A DNA stretch of 54,880 nt, from the NCBI RefSeq assembly GCF_014696315.1, contig NZ_JACJPX010000055.1:1-54880 (forward strand), in the 5' to 3' direction. The notes beneath the pieces are model-generated. The model saw nothing but the letters and a program-made list of their open reading frames with translations, searched no databases and was not told the DNA's origin. The position numbers and the translations under genes are program-made. This document shows, in pieces, positions 29,995 to 39,485 of the stretch (the first letter of the stretch is position 1; each line of letters begins with the position of its first letter). The stretch is from Calothrix membranacea FACHB-236. GTDB taxonomy: Bacteria; Cyanobacteriota; Cyanobacteriia; Cyanobacteriales; Nostocaceae.

Positions 29995-30040
29995 GGTGAT
30001 TTACCCATTCCCCAGTCCCCAGTCCCCAGTCCCCAACTTG
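29995..30040. repeat. Tandem ccccagt repeats
   Basis: Several copies of the 7-bp CCCCAGT unit in the spacer before the ROK kinase. The same unit recurs at 39288-39303 and 39962-39980. Confidence 0.8.
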
Positions 30041-30122
30041 TAAAGACTCTCCAAATATCTGACCCCTAACCAGAACTAGCAGAGCATAATAGCCAAAGAA
30101 TACACTCTAGGAGAAAACTGCA

Positions 30123-30830
30123 ATGGTTGATGATAACGGCTCAATTCGCACTCTGTCAGTTGATATTGGCGGTAGCGGTGTTAAGACAATGGTATTGGAT
30201 ATTACAGGTCATCCTTTAACGGAAAGAGCACGTTTAGAGACACCGCAACCTGCGAAACCGGATACTGTGATTAATGCAATTGTCGTTTTAGCCGCCTCTC
30301 AAGGTGAATTTCATCGGGTTTCCGTTGGTTTTCCGGGTGTAGTGCGCTATGGAGTTACAGAAACAGCAGTAAATTTAGATCGCGATTGGATTGGGTTTGA
30401 TTTACAGACAGCTTTGTCGCAACAGCTACACAAGCCTGTCAGGGTAATTAATGACGCAGATATGCAAGGACTAGGGGCGATCGCAGGTAAAGGCGTGGAA
30501 TTAGTGATTACCCTAGGTACAGGCTTTGGTTCGGCGTTATTTATCGATGGCAAACTAGTGCCGAATATGGAAATGGGACATCATCAGTTCCGCAAAGGTG
30601 AGACTTACGAAGAACAGCTAGGGCGGGCGGCGTTAGAAAAAATTGGTGAGAAAAAATGGAATCGGCGTTTAGAAAAAGCGATCGCATCTCTGCAACATCT
30701 GTTTAATTATGATTGCCTCTACATCGGCGGCGGTGAAGCTGTGAAAGTAAATTTCCAGCTACCCTTAAATGTCAAACTCATCCCTAATATCACTGGTTTA
30801 TTAGGCGGAATCGCTTTGTGGCGAAATTAA
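30123..30830 (+). CDS. ROK-family kinase, polyphosphate glucokinase-like
   Basis: This 235-residue actin-fold sugar kinase starts with the phosphate-1 loop LSVDIGGSGVKT and has VGFPGVV, VINDADMQGLGA with the catalytic Asp, and ITLGTGFGSALF (phosphate-2). The order and the DRDWIGFDL segment resemble polyphosphate glucokinases (PpgK), which phosphorylate glucose with polyphosphate or ATP. The HxxCxCG zinc motif of many ROK members is absent, as in PpgK. A Shine-Dalgarno (aggag) is 8-9 nt before the ATG. Whether it uses polyphosphate cannot be told from sequence. Confidence 0.85.
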   Translation: MVDDNGSIRTLSVDIGGSGVKTMVLDITGHPLTERARLETPQPAKPDTVINAIVVLAASQGEFHRVSVGFPGVVRYGVTETAVNLDRDWIGFDLQTALSQQLHKPVRVINDADMQGLGAIAGKGVELVITLGTGFGSALFIDGKLVPNMEMGHHQFRKGETYEEQLGRAALEKIGEKKWNRRLEKAIASLQHLFNYDCLYIGGGEAVKVNFQLPLNVKLIPNITGLLGGIALWRN

Positions 30831-30980
30831 TTTGTCATTTGTCATTTGTCATTTGGTAATAAAGATTTCCCCTTGTCCCCAATCCCCAATCCCCAATCTC
30901 CACCTAAGCCTACCGAGGGATGAAGCAATCACAAATCACACCTATTGATCAAAAGGAGGTAAAGTTAACAATAATTAACC

Positions 30981-31994
30981 ATGCAATTAAAGCCAATTAG
31001 TCAGCAGGTGGTAGCAATCGTTGGTGCGTCTAGTGGGATTGGGCGTGATACAGCGCTAAAGTTTGCCCAACGTGGTGCAAAGGTTGTAGTTGCTGCCCGT
31101 AGCGAACCAGGGCTAAAGTCCCTGGTGGAAGAAATTCAGAGTTTGGGCGGTGTTGCCAAGTATGTAATTGCTGATGTGAGCGATTTTCAGCAGGTAAAGG
31201 CGATCGCAGATCAAACTGTAGCAGAATACGGACAGCTTGATACTTGGGTTCATGCTGCTGCTACAGGTATGATTGCTCCTTTTGAGAAAATTACACCAGA
31301 GGAGTTTGCCAGAGTTGTAGATGTTACCTTGATGGGACAGGTATATGGTGCAATGGCGGCGCTACCTTATCTCAAACAAGCAGGAAGAGGGGCGTTAATT
31401 CATATTTCTTCTATGGAAGGTAGGCGCAGTCTCCCGCTACAAAGTCCTTACTCTACAGCCAAGCATGGTTTAGAAGGTTTCCTAGATGCTTTACGAGTTG
31501 AATTACAACACGAAAAATGGCCTATCAGCGTTACATCAATATTGCCTTCGACAATCAACACACCTTTCTACAATAAAGTTGGCTCTAAATTGGGGGTGAA
31601 GCCTACAGGAGTACCCCCATATTACCAACCTAGTCTAGTTGCGGATGCCATTCTCTACACAGCGGAACATCCTACCCGTGATTTTGTGGTTGGGGATGTG
31701 GGTAAGGTATTAGATTTACTGCAACGTGTATCACCAACCTTAGCTGATTCTCTTTTATTGGCGATCGCTTTTCAAGGACAGCGTACCAACGAACCAAAAT
31801 CTGAAGATGCGCCAAATAATGTTTTTGAGCCAATTACAGGCTATGACAAAGTTGAAGGCGACTTTAGAAACTTATCTATACCCAGCTTCTTGGAAAGTTT
31901 AGATATGAATCCGCCACTAAAATGGGGTGCGTTAGCATTTGCAGCATTGGGTATTGCGGCACTTGTAGGTTTATGGGGTAGGAACGAGATCTAG
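30981..31994 (+). CDS. SDR oxidoreductase with C-terminal membrane segment
   Basis: The 337-residue protein has a classical SDR domain. The cofactor loop is VAIVGASSGIGRDTALKFA, followed by AAR, which fits NADP(H). The catalytic Ser is in HISSMEG and YSTAK carries the Tyr and Lys (about residues 155-159). Past residue 250 it leaves the SDR fold and ends in a hydrophobic helix (WGALAFAALGIAALVGLWG) that probably anchors it to a membrane. An unusually perfect aaaggaggt lies 22 nt before the ATG, further than normal. Substrate unknown. Confidence 0.87.
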   Translation: MQLKPISQQVVAIVGASSGIGRDTALKFAQRGAKVVVAARSEPGLKSLVEEIQSLGGVAKYVIADVSDFQQVKAIADQTVAEYGQLDTWVHAAATGMIAPFEKITPEEFARVVDVTLMGQVYGAMAALPYLKQAGRGALIHISSMEGRRSLPLQSPYSTAKHGLEGFLDALRVELQHEKWPISVTSILPSTINTPFYNKVGSKLGVKPTGVPPYYQPSLVADAILYTAEHPTRDFVVGDVGKVLDLLQRVSPTLADSLLLAIAFQGQRTNEPKSEDAPNNVFEPITGYDKVEGDFRNLSIPSFLESLDMNPPLKWGALAFAALGIAALVGLWGRNEI

Positions 31995-32098
31995 TAAAAT
32001 CTTTGATTTTAGTAATCCATTTCAATTGTCAGAAATCTCGGTTTTGACTGTTGACAATTAACAGTCAACAGTTAACCAACCTTAGTTTTTAGAAGTTA

Positions 32099-32233
32099 GG
32101 GCTTACGCAAGTGTCACATTATTTTTCGTTTAGGCTGTCAAGGGTTAAAAAACCTGAATTTTTGACCCTTGACCCTTGACTCTTGACTCTTGACTCTTAA
32201 ACCAGAAGATGGGTGTATCAGTTGCGTAAGTCT
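32099..32233. mobile_element. MITE-like element with gcttacgcaa ends and internal heptamers
   Basis: The ends gggcttacgcaagtg (32099) and cagttgcgtaagtctt (to 32233) are imperfect inverted repeats. The inside has (ttgaccc/ttgactc) heptamers at 32159-32197 and no coding frame. The gap between the SDR and ankyrin genes (31995-32312) holds nothing else I can assign apart from gtcaaca repeats at 32040-32075. Confidence 0.65.
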
Positions 32234-32312
32234 TGGAAGTGAATAAGTTCGTAGTTAGGATTTTAGTTCTTGATTTTTCAGCATTAAATTTCTGACTAAT
32301 AACCAAATTAAA

Positions 32313-33455
32313 TTAATTTAATGTGACCGTAGCTCGATACTTTTTCAATAATTCAACAACCGCCAAATTATTACGAGATAAAGCTAATTGTAGTGGCGTT
32401 TTGCCTTCGTTATCTTTAATATTTACCTTGGCTTTTTTACTCAGTAAATATTCGATAAAATCAAGGGTGTAATAATCTTCTGCCAAAATTGCTGTATGTA
32501 ATGGTGTTCTACCAAGCTTATCTTTAGCATTGATATTTGCACCTCTTTCAACCATGATTTTACCCGCTTCTTTCATGGCGTAGTGTAATGGTATTCTACC
32601 TAATTTATCTTTGGCGTTAATCGCAGCACCTTTACTAATCAATAGCTTGGTAAATTCTGGGTTGATGGCGTGGTGGTGCAGTGGAGTTTTACCATCATTG
32701 CTTCTGAAATTAACATTGACTTTCTTGGCAATCAGTAATTCTAAAATTTCTTTATCTAGAGATTGCTGGTGAATGATCGCCATACCATTATTATCTTTAA
32801 TATAAAAGTTGGCACCTTTATTAATTAGTAATTTTGCCAATTCTGGTCTATTAATAGCATAATGCAGCGGTGTAAAATTGATGATAGTTCTTGCATTGAT
32901 ATCTGCACCTTTGGCAATCAATAACTCTGCCAATTCTAGCTTTCCTTGTGCTACTGTCAAATGCAAAGGTGTTAGATTTTCGTCACTTCTAACATTCACC
33001 TTAGCACCTTTATTGATTAAAAGTTGTGCTACTTCCTTAGTTAATTGACCATAAAGATTATGCAGAGGTGTCAATTTATTATTATTTGTAGCATTAACAT
33101 CTAGTCCTTTTTCAATCAACAAATTTGCTAGCGTTAATGAACTACCAACAAAGTGTAAAGATGTCTCACCTTTAGAGTTTCTAGCTTTGACATCTGCTCC
33201 TTTAGCAATTAATAATTTTGCTAGTTCTTCATTACCAGCAGCAATAGCAGCGTGAAGCGGCAGAAAACTTTCTTCTCCTATCATACAAATTTCATTAGGA
33301 TTTGCGCCGCTTTCTACAATCTGTTTAACTTCATCATATTGTTGAAACATTAGCGCTCGGCACAAAGAAGTTGATTCCGATGCTCCTAAAGATACTGTAG
33401 GCATAATTGTGATTGCAATTGCGGAAAGTGTAACAAAGGATGATAATAACTTCAT
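32313..33455 (-). CDS. Exported ankyrin-repeat protein
   Basis: The 380-residue protein has a Sec signal peptide (MKLLSSFVTLSAIAITIMPT, cleavage near LGA-S). It continues as about ten or eleven ankyrin repeats, recognisable by TPLHxA followed by ELxxLLIxKGAxINAKD. Some repeats are shortened (around GSSLTLANLL and residues 200-215), so the helices of those units may be incomplete. Secretion to the periplasm and protein-protein binding are likely; partner unknown. Two nearly identical NAKDKLGR units suggest recent duplication within the array. Confidence 0.88.
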   Translation of the reverse strand: MKLLSSFVTLSAIAITIMPTVSLGASESTSLCRALMFQQYDEVKQIVESGANPNEICMIGEESFLPLHAAIAAGNEELAKLLIAKGADVKARNSKGETSLHFVGSSLTLANLLIEKGLDVNATNNNKLTPLHNLYGQLTKEVAQLLINKGAKVNVRSDENLTPLHLTVAQGKLELAELLIAKGADINARTIINFTPLHYAINRPELAKLLINKGANFYIKDNNGMAIIHQQSLDKEILELLIAKKVNVNFRSNDGKTPLHHHAINPEFTKLLISKGAAINAKDKLGRIPLHYAMKEAGKIMVERGANINAKDKLGRTPLHTAILAEDYYTLDFIEYLLSKKAKVNIKDNEGKTPLQLALSRNNLAVVELLKKYRATVTLN

Positions 33456-33601
33456 GTAATTTGCTGCAAATCTAGCTTATTTATTGAGAAAAATATTTGT
33501 CGCTAGGATGTTGTTATAGCCAAATACAACACCTAAATGCAACATTACGGAATTTACGTCAAAATAATTGCAGTTAATCGCAGTAATAGCAAATACAGGG
33601 T

Positions 33602-35014
33602 ATGGAAGAAAAGCCAAACTACCATATGTCTTCCGCAGAATTTCGCCAGTGGGGATATAAAACTATTGATTGGATAGCCGATTATTTAGAGAATGTAGAA
33701 AAACTGCCTGTACTATCTCAAGTTGAACCTGGGGATATTAGAGCAAAATTGCCAAAAACTGCGCCTCAGCAAGGGGAATCTTTTGCAGAGATTTTCAAAG
33801 ATATCGATGAAATTATCGTTCCAGGATTAACAAATTGGCAATCGCCTAACTTCTTTGCTTTCTTTCCTACCGGGATTTCTGCACCTTCAATTTTAGGTGA
33901 ATTACTCAGCGCTGGTTTAGGCGTACAAGGGATGTTATGGGCTACTTCTCCCGCTTGTACAGAGTTGGAAACCCATGTTCTTGATTGGCTAGTAGATATG
34001 CTGGAGTTACCCCTGCATTTCAAATCTAGTGAAACAGGGGGAGGAGTAATTCAAGATTCAGCCAGCAGTGCTAGTCTTGTGGCTTTGGTAGCAGCCAGGG
34101 AACAAACTACAGCAGATATTAGTAAACTGGTTGCTTATACCTCTACCCAGGCGCACTCTTCTATTGAAAAAGGATTGAAAATTGCGGGACTCAGCCGCGA
34201 GAATTTGCGTTTAATTGAGGTTGATGCAAATTACGCCATGCGTCCAGATGCACTACAGCAGAGTATTGAACAGGATATTGCAGCTGGGTTAACGCCTTTT
34301 TATTTAGCTGCTACCGTGGGTACAACTTCATCCAATGCAATTGATCCTTTACCTGAGTTAGGTGCGATCGCCCAAAAATACAATATCTGGTTTCATGTCG
34401 ATGGCGCAATGAGTGGTACAGCCGCTTTATGTCCTGAGTACCGCTGGATTCATCAAGGTTTAGAGTTAGCCGATAGCTATTGCTTCAACCCCCACAAATG
34501 GATGTTGACTAACTTTGACTGCACTTGTTTTTACTTGCGCGATAGAACCAAACTGATTCAATCTCTCTCGATTGTGCCAGAATTTCTCAAAAATCAAGCC
34601 AGCGAATCAGGTGCAGTCATTGACTACCGAGATTGGCAAATTTCTTTAGGTAGAAGATTCCGCAGCCTCAAACTCTGGTTTGTGATTCGCCATTATGGGA
34701 TTGAAGGCTTACAGCATTATGTGCGTAAGCATATAGCTTTAGCCCAAGAGTTTGCAGAGTGGGTAAAATCAGATTCACGCTTTGAATTAGCTGTGAACCC
34801 ACCATTAAATTTAGTATGTTTCCGCCACAAAGGAGGCGATCGCATCAACCAAGCGATCATCAACAGTCTTAATTCTTCTGGTAAAATCTACCTAACTTCC
34901 ACCAAGCTTGACCAAAAAGTTACCTTAAGAATGTCGATAGGACAAGCAACAACCGAAAAATTAAACGTGCAGCAAGCTTGGGAATTAATTTGCCAAATAG
35001 CTGATGCAAATTAA
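33602..35014 (+). CDS. PLP-dependent decarboxylase, aromatic-L-amino-acid type
   Basis: The 470-residue group II decarboxylase has the PLP lysine in FNPHKWMLTNFDC (about residue 302) and HVDGAMSG with the PLP-binding Asp (about 268-275). The glycine-poor N-terminus MSSAEFRQWGYKTIDWIADYL is typical of aromatic amino acid decarboxylases. It likely removes CO2 from Trp, Tyr, Phe or DOPA; which one cannot be told. The histidine in YTSTQAHSSIEKG stacks on PLP. The stop codon is followed within 4 bp by a 96-bp inverted-repeat element reaching the dnaE-n stop. Confidence 0.88.
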   Translation: MEEKPNYHMSSAEFRQWGYKTIDWIADYLENVEKLPVLSQVEPGDIRAKLPKTAPQQGESFAEIFKDIDEIIVPGLTNWQSPNFFAFFPTGISAPSILGELLSAGLGVQGMLWATSPACTELETHVLDWLVDMLELPLHFKSSETGGGVIQDSASSASLVALVAAREQTTADISKLVAYTSTQAHSSIEKGLKIAGLSRENLRLIEVDANYAMRPDALQQSIEQDIAAGLTPFYLAATVGTTSSNAIDPLPELGAIAQKYNIWFHVDGAMSGTAALCPEYRWIHQGLELADSYCFNPHKWMLTNFDCTCFYLRDRTKLIQSLSIVPEFLKNQASESGAVIDYRDWQISLGRRFRSLKLWFVIRHYGIEGLQHYVRKHIALAQEFAEWVKSDSRFELAVNPPLNLVCFRHKGGDRINQAIINSLNSSGKIYLTSTKLDQKVTLRMSIGQATTEKLNVQQAWELICQIADAN

Positions 35015-35017
35015 TAG

Positions 35018-35113
35018 TACCAAATTGAAAAAAATGCGACAGATTGTAGGGGCAAGGCACTGCCTTGCCCTCTAGAATATATTGATGTGTCGCCAACATT
35101 ATTTACTTTGGTA
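35018..35113. mobile_element. 96-bp inverted-repeat element filling the ddc/dnaE-n gap
   Basis: It begins taccaaattg and ends actttggta. The ends are imperfect inverted repeats and the centre holds a perfect stem gggcaaggcactgccttgccc. It occupies virtually the whole 99-bp gap between two convergent genes and its right end touches the dnaE-n stop codon. About 60 bp of the same element recur at 54708-54766. No target duplication is obvious apart from a possible TA. Confidence 0.75.
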
Positions 35114-37744
35114 TTACCCCGGTAAATGGGGAACTTGCAACAAATCTAACCCTCGTTCAAAAATTTCATCAATGGGTAACATTTGACCATCAGTAGTCAT
35201 AAATTTATGGTCTTTTGTTGCCCGAATAATCGAACCATCTTCTAAAGCATATTCAAAAACTTCTTGTTTACCCCGATGATGCCACTGTGCTATCGGTTGA
35301 GTATAAACATTACCGTTAGCATCAACACTATAAACACTGCATTCCAGGCGTTTTTCCACAATTTTCCCAATGGGAATTAAGCCATATTCTACCGTCAAAA
35401 CTTCTGTATCATAGCTTAAGCAATATTCGGCGAACTTCAACATATCGTCAAATAATTTCTCAGCTACTTGCTTTTTCACCCCATTTTTAGTTGCACCATC
35501 AATAAACTTTTCTTGCTGCTTTTGCATCTCCGAAACTTTCTTTTTACCCATTGCGCGCCGCAGCAAGTCGGCTTGTCCTAGGGAATATCCAGCCATATCT
35601 TGAGCAATTTTCATAATTTGCTCTTGATAGACCATAATTCCATAAGTCTCATTTAATATCGGTTCTAAAATCACACTTTCATAATCAATTGCTTCCCGTC
35701 CGTGCTTACGGTTAATAAACTTGGGAATTAGCCCTGCATCTAATGGGCCTGGTCGATACAATGCCAAAATAGAAGAAATATCCTCAATATTAGAAGGCTT
35801 TAAATCTCGTACTATCTGTTTCATTCCAGAGGATTCTAACTGAAATACTCCTTCTAACTCTCCTGCTTCTAATAATTCATAAGCCTTCTGTACGTCTTTC
35901 GGTAAAGTACTATGCTCACCTTTAGCTAATATTCTTTGAGCTTTTCTTTCTTGACCTGTAATTTCATCTGGATCAACACGATAACCTTTGGTTTGTTCGA
36001 TTAAATCTAAAGTTTTTTGGATTAGCGTTAAGTTCCGCAAACCCAAGAAGTCCATTTTTAACAAACCCATTGATTCCAGGTCTTCCATGAAATACTGGGT
36101 AATTACAGAACCGTCATTATTTCTTTGTAGTGGGACAATTTCATCAAGCGGATCGGCAGAAATTACTACACCTGCGGCGTGAACACCAAAGGTTTTGTTA
36201 GTACCTTCAATTCGCATCGCCATGTCAATCCAGTGGCGAACTTGCTCATCATTATCGTATCTGGCTTTAAATTCTGGTTCTGGGGTGTCATTAGAAATCA
36301 TCACTTTTAACTTAGTTGGTTTACCCCGTACCACAGGAATTAATTTTGCCATTTTATCTGCGTCCCCGTAGGGAATATTTAATACTCTGGCTACATCCTT
36401 TAATACAGCTTTGGAAGTTAAACGGTTAAAGGTAATGATTTGAGCAACTTTATCAGCACCATATTTCTCAGTTACATATTCAATAACTTTATCTCTTTGT
36501 TCAATGCAGAAATCCGTATCAATATCAGGCATGGATTTCCGTTCTGGGTTCAAGAAACGCTCAAATAGTAGCCCATGATGTACGGGATCAATGTTAGTAA
36601 TTCGCATGGCATAGGCAACTAATGAACCCGCCGCCGAACCTCGGCCAGGCCCAACAGGAATATTGTTATCTCTAGCAAATTTGATATAATCCCAAACAAC
36701 TAAAAAGTATTTAGAAAATCCCATTTGCTGAATCATTTTCAGTTCGTATTCCAACCTTTCTTTGTAGGTTGAATCAACTTCGTTGCGGGATTTGCGATTT
36801 AATCTTTCTAAAAGTCCATTCCATGCAACTTCTTCAGCGTAAGTATCAGCAGTATGACCAGAAGGAATCGGTGGAGTAGGAATTTGCGGCTCACCCATAA
36901 TTTGGTAAGGCTCGACTTTATCGGCTACTTCTTCAGTAGTAGCTACAGCTTCTACAATTACATCATCAGGTAAATGATCGCGAAATAGCAGATGCATTTC
37001 TTCGGCAGATTTGAGATATTCTGTGCCGCTATAACGCATCCGATTTTCTTCAATTATCAGCTTACCTGTTTGAATACATAGCAAAGCGTCGTGTGCTTCT
37101 ACGTCATAACAGGAAATGAAATGAGAGTCATTTGTAGCAACAAATTTGATGCCTAATTCCTTGGCAATTTTAATAATTTCAACATTAACAATTCTGTCTT
37201 CCTGGGAACCGTGGTCTTGAATTTCTAAATAATAGTCATCACCAAATACATCTTTATACCATTGAGCAACTTTACGGGCTGCATCTGGTCTACCACTCAT
37301 AATTGCTTGAGGAACTTCTCCACCCAAACAAGCACTAGTAACAATCAATCCTTCATGATATTCTTTTAATAATTCTTTATTGATGCAAGGGCGAGAGAAA
37401 ATGCCTTTTCCTTGTACACCTTTGAGGTGAGAAATAGTAGTTAATTTGACTAAATTTTTGTAACCTTTGGTGTTTTTAGCTAAGACAACTTGATGATAAC
37501 GGGGGCGGCGTTCTTGCTTTTCAATATCGCCATTAATGATATACATTTCGTTGCCAAGAATGGGTTTAATATTCTTGCTACGACAGATTTTAATCAATTC
37601 CACAGCACCGTACATCACGCCATGATCGGTAAGCGCGATCGCTTTCATCCCCAGGGCGATCGCGCGATCAACCAACTCCGGCAGCTGACTGGCACCATCA
37701 AGCAAGCTATAGTCACTATGAATATGCAAAGGGACAAAGGACAT
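35114..37744 (-). CDS. dnaE-n: DNA polymerase III alpha, N-terminal part, fused to split intein N-half
   Basis: The protein is 876 residues. Residues 1-774 are the first part of the replicative polymerase: PHP domain ([16 protein letters not shown]), then palm with [12 protein letters not shown] carrying catalytic aspartates. The last 102 residues are the N-half of the DnaE split intein. It starts at Cys775 after FAEY (CLSYDTEVL, block A), has ATKDHKF with the TxxH block B, and ends VPHLPG before the stop. The C-half must be in another gene not in this window; protein trans-splicing joins them. I use the ATG giving MSFVPLHI because the longer frame starts TTG. Confidence 0.97.
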   Translation of the reverse strand: MSFVPLHIHSDYSLLDGASQLPELVDRAIALGMKAIALTDHGVMYGAVELIKICRSKNIKPILGNEMYIINGDIEKQERRPRYHQVVLAKNTKGYKNLVKLTTISHLKGVQGKGIFSRPCINKELLKEYHEGLIVTSACLGGEVPQAIMSGRPDAARKVAQWYKDVFGDDYYLEIQDHGSQEDRIVNVEIIKIAKELGIKFVATNDSHFISCYDVEAHDALLCIQTGKLIIEENRMRYSGTEYLKSAEEMHLLFRDHLPDDVIVEAVATTEEVADKVEPYQIMGEPQIPTPPIPSGHTADTYAEEVAWNGLLERLNRKSRNEVDSTYKERLEYELKMIQQMGFSKYFLVVWDYIKFARDNNIPVGPGRGSAAGSLVAYAMRITNIDPVHHGLLFERFLNPERKSMPDIDTDFCIEQRDKVIEYVTEKYGADKVAQIITFNRLTSKAVLKDVARVLNIPYGDADKMAKLIPVVRGKPTKLKVMISNDTPEPEFKARYDNDEQVRHWIDMAMRIEGTNKTFGVHAAGVVISADPLDEIVPLQRNNDGSVITQYFMEDLESMGLLKMDFLGLRNLTLIQKTLDLIEQTKGYRVDPDEITGQERKAQRILAKGEHSTLPKDVQKAYELLEAGELEGVFQLESSGMKQIVRDLKPSNIEDISSILALYRPGPLDAGLIPKFINRKHGREAIDYESVILEPILNETYGIMVYQEQIMKIAQDMAGYSLGQADLLRRAMGKKKVSEMQKQQEKFIDGATKNGVKKQVAEKLFDDMLKFAEYCLSYDTEVLTVEYGLIPIGKIVEKRLECSVYSVDANGNVYTQPIAQWHHRGKQEVFEYALEDGSIIRATKDHKFMTTDGQMLPIDEIFERGLDLLQVPHLPG

Positions 37745-37916
37745 ATCAGTCTCCAACCACAAGCCAACAATATTTCTCCAGGAAAGAAAAAATACCCCCT
37801 GGAGTAGGATTCACTAAAGAAAGCAATGGGATCTTAGATTAACGCGTTTGCAGAATTTTCACTTCCGCAAGTGATGTTTAAATAGTTACAGCAGTAGAGT
37901 TACCCAAAATTAAGCA

Positions 37917-39209
37917 ATGACTGAACCAGAGAGCATTACTTCTCTAGAGACCAAAACCCGTCCTTGGTGGCTGCGTATCCCTCTGACATTGCAAATTGTC
38001 GTCGCCCTAGCACTTGCTGTCGGCTTAGGAATTGCCCTAGGTGCGGGGAATCCCAGCCCCAGTAATGCTACTTTGATTACCAACTTAGCAATTCCTGCGG
38101 AATTGGTGCTGAAGGCTTTACGCGCCCTAGCTACACCCCTAATTTTGGTAGCAGTGCTGCATACCTTCATGACTACAAATATCCCCGGAACAGCAGGTAG
38201 ACGGCTAGCAGTACTACTGTTAACTAACACTACCGCAGCAATTTTAATCGGACTGCTGGTAGCCAACATCTTGCATCCTGGTAGTTGGGGAAATTTAACA
38301 GCCCCAACTGATGTACAAGCACCTACTCAAAGCCTTGATCCTTGGGGTTTATTTAAAGATGCTGTCCCTGATGCTATCCTCAAGCCACTAGTCGATAATA
38401 ACGTTATCCAACTAATTGTGATTGCCCTTTCCTTTGGAATTGTGCTGCGGGCATTAAAATCAGAACAAATCGCTGAAGGTAAAACAGCATACCAACCGAT
38501 TGAAGATGTCATCGGTATTTTATTTGAGGCGGTAATCCGGATTCTCAACTGGGTAATAGCTTTAATTCCCTTAGCTGTGTTTGGAATTGTGGCTAAAACT
38601 GTTGCCGAAAAAGGTTTTGCGCCCTTCCAATCTTTAGCAGCGTTTATCGTCGCCGTACTAGTCGCCTTATTCTTACAAGCTTGCTACTATCTCATCAGAG
38701 TAAAAATCGGTTCTTGGGTTAACCCGATCGCATTTCTCAAAGGTGGTTCCGACGCATTTTTGACAGCTTTTTCCACATCTTCCTCAACGGTGACAATGCC
38801 GATCACCTTTGAAGTTTTGCAAACTAAAATTGGCTTAAGAGAATCTTCCGCTTCTTTAGGCGCATTAGTAGGCGCAAACTTTAATAATGACGGTACTGCC
38901 CTATATGAAGCGATGTCTGCATTATATATTTCCCAAGTATTGGGTCAACATTTAGGTTTAGGACAGCAGTTAATAGTCGTTTTAACATCTATTTTTGCAT
39001 CCGTCGGTGCTGCGGGTATTCCTAATGCCGGACTCGTAACGATGACCTTAGTATTTACTTCCGTTGGCTTACCGACCCAGTATATAGCTTTGTTAGTTAC
39101 AGTCGATTGGTTTTTGGATCGCTGTCGTACAGCCCTCAATGTCATGGGCGATATGACTGTCAGCGCTTTACTAGACGGCAAAAAGCCTCGCCACTTAGAC
39201 GAGGCTTAG
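37917..39209 (+). CDS. Dicarboxylate/amino acid:cation symporter (DAACS)
   Basis: This 430-residue transporter of the GltP/DctA family has eight or so transmembrane helices. The serine-rich hairpin 1 motif is STSSSTVTMPITFE (about residues 283-296). Helix 7 is GANFNNDGTALYEAMSALYI, with NNDGT in place of the usual NMDGT. Hairpin 2 is SVGAAGIPNAG. Helix 8 has the substrate-binding VDWFLDRCRTALNVMGD. These proteins take up glutamate, aspartate or C4-dicarboxylates with Na+ or H+. The exact substrate is not predictable. A hairpin overlaps the stop codon. Confidence 0.92.
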   Translation: MTEPESITSLETKTRPWWLRIPLTLQIVVALALAVGLGIALGAGNPSPSNATLITNLAIPAELVLKALRALATPLILVAVLHTFMTTNIPGTAGRRLAVLLLTNTTAAILIGLLVANILHPGSWGNLTAPTDVQAPTQSLDPWGLFKDAVPDAILKPLVDNNVIQLIVIALSFGIVLRALKSEQIAEGKTAYQPIEDVIGILFEAVIRILNWVIALIPLAVFGIVAKTVAEKGFAPFQSLAAFIVAVLVALFLQACYYLIRVKIGSWVNPIAFLKGGSDAFLTAFSTSSSTVTMPITFEVLQTKIGLRESSASLGALVGANFNNDGTALYEAMSALYISQVLGQHLGLGQQLIVVLTSIFASVGAAGIPNAGLVTMTLVFTSVGLPTQYIALLVTVDWFLDRCRTALNVMGDMTVSALLDGKKPRHLDEA

Positions 39210-39213
39210 TTTC
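39181..39213 (+). terminator. Hairpin overlapping the symporter stop codon
   Basis: AAGCCTCG (39183-39190) and CGAGGCTT (39200-39207) pair perfectly around a 9-nt loop, preceded by As and followed by agttt. The right arm contains the final codons and part of the TAG stop, so the terminator is encoded within the gene's end. Confidence 0.75.
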
Positions 39214-39305
39214 AACTGTAGCGCTGAGTGCTGAGTTTTTCTACCTTACCCTCTTGATTTGCAATTCCTAATTCCTAGTACCCAGTCACCAGTCCCCAGT
39301 CCCTC

Positions 39306-39485
39306 TTAATGCTGTTGCGGGCCCTTAGCATCACACTCTTTATTCCAGCATCTTTCTAGAAGCTGAATTCGCCAGATAGCGGCGAAGATATAAGGATTCC
39401 ATATTAATTTAGTGTGGTTACAAAATAAGGGCTGATTGAGATAATGCCAAAGTGGAAATTTAATCTTGTTAAACTTAGGAGCCAT
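39306..39485 (-). CDS. Small ORF, 59 residues, aromatic-rich, unknown
   Basis: The frame reads MAPKFNKIKFPLWHYLNQPL then FCNHTKLIWNPYIFAAIWRI and ends KGPQQH. It is rich in Trp, Tyr, Phe, Lys and has three cysteines, unlike the low-complexity surroundings, and codon use looks normal. No Shine-Dalgarno is seen before the ATG (the purine block is on the wrong strand). I believe similar short proteins exist in other cyanobacteria, but this is memory, not a search. It stands alone in a 1-kb gap. Confidence 0.5.
   Translation of the reverse strand: MAPKFNKIKFPLWHYLNQPLFCNHTKLIWNPYIFAAIWRIQLLERCWNKECDAKGPQQH

Noticed and set aside
37910-38269. 119-codon minus-strand frame inside the symporter gene
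   Set aside because: Antisense to a well-conserved transporter, with no ribosome-binding site or recognisable family.
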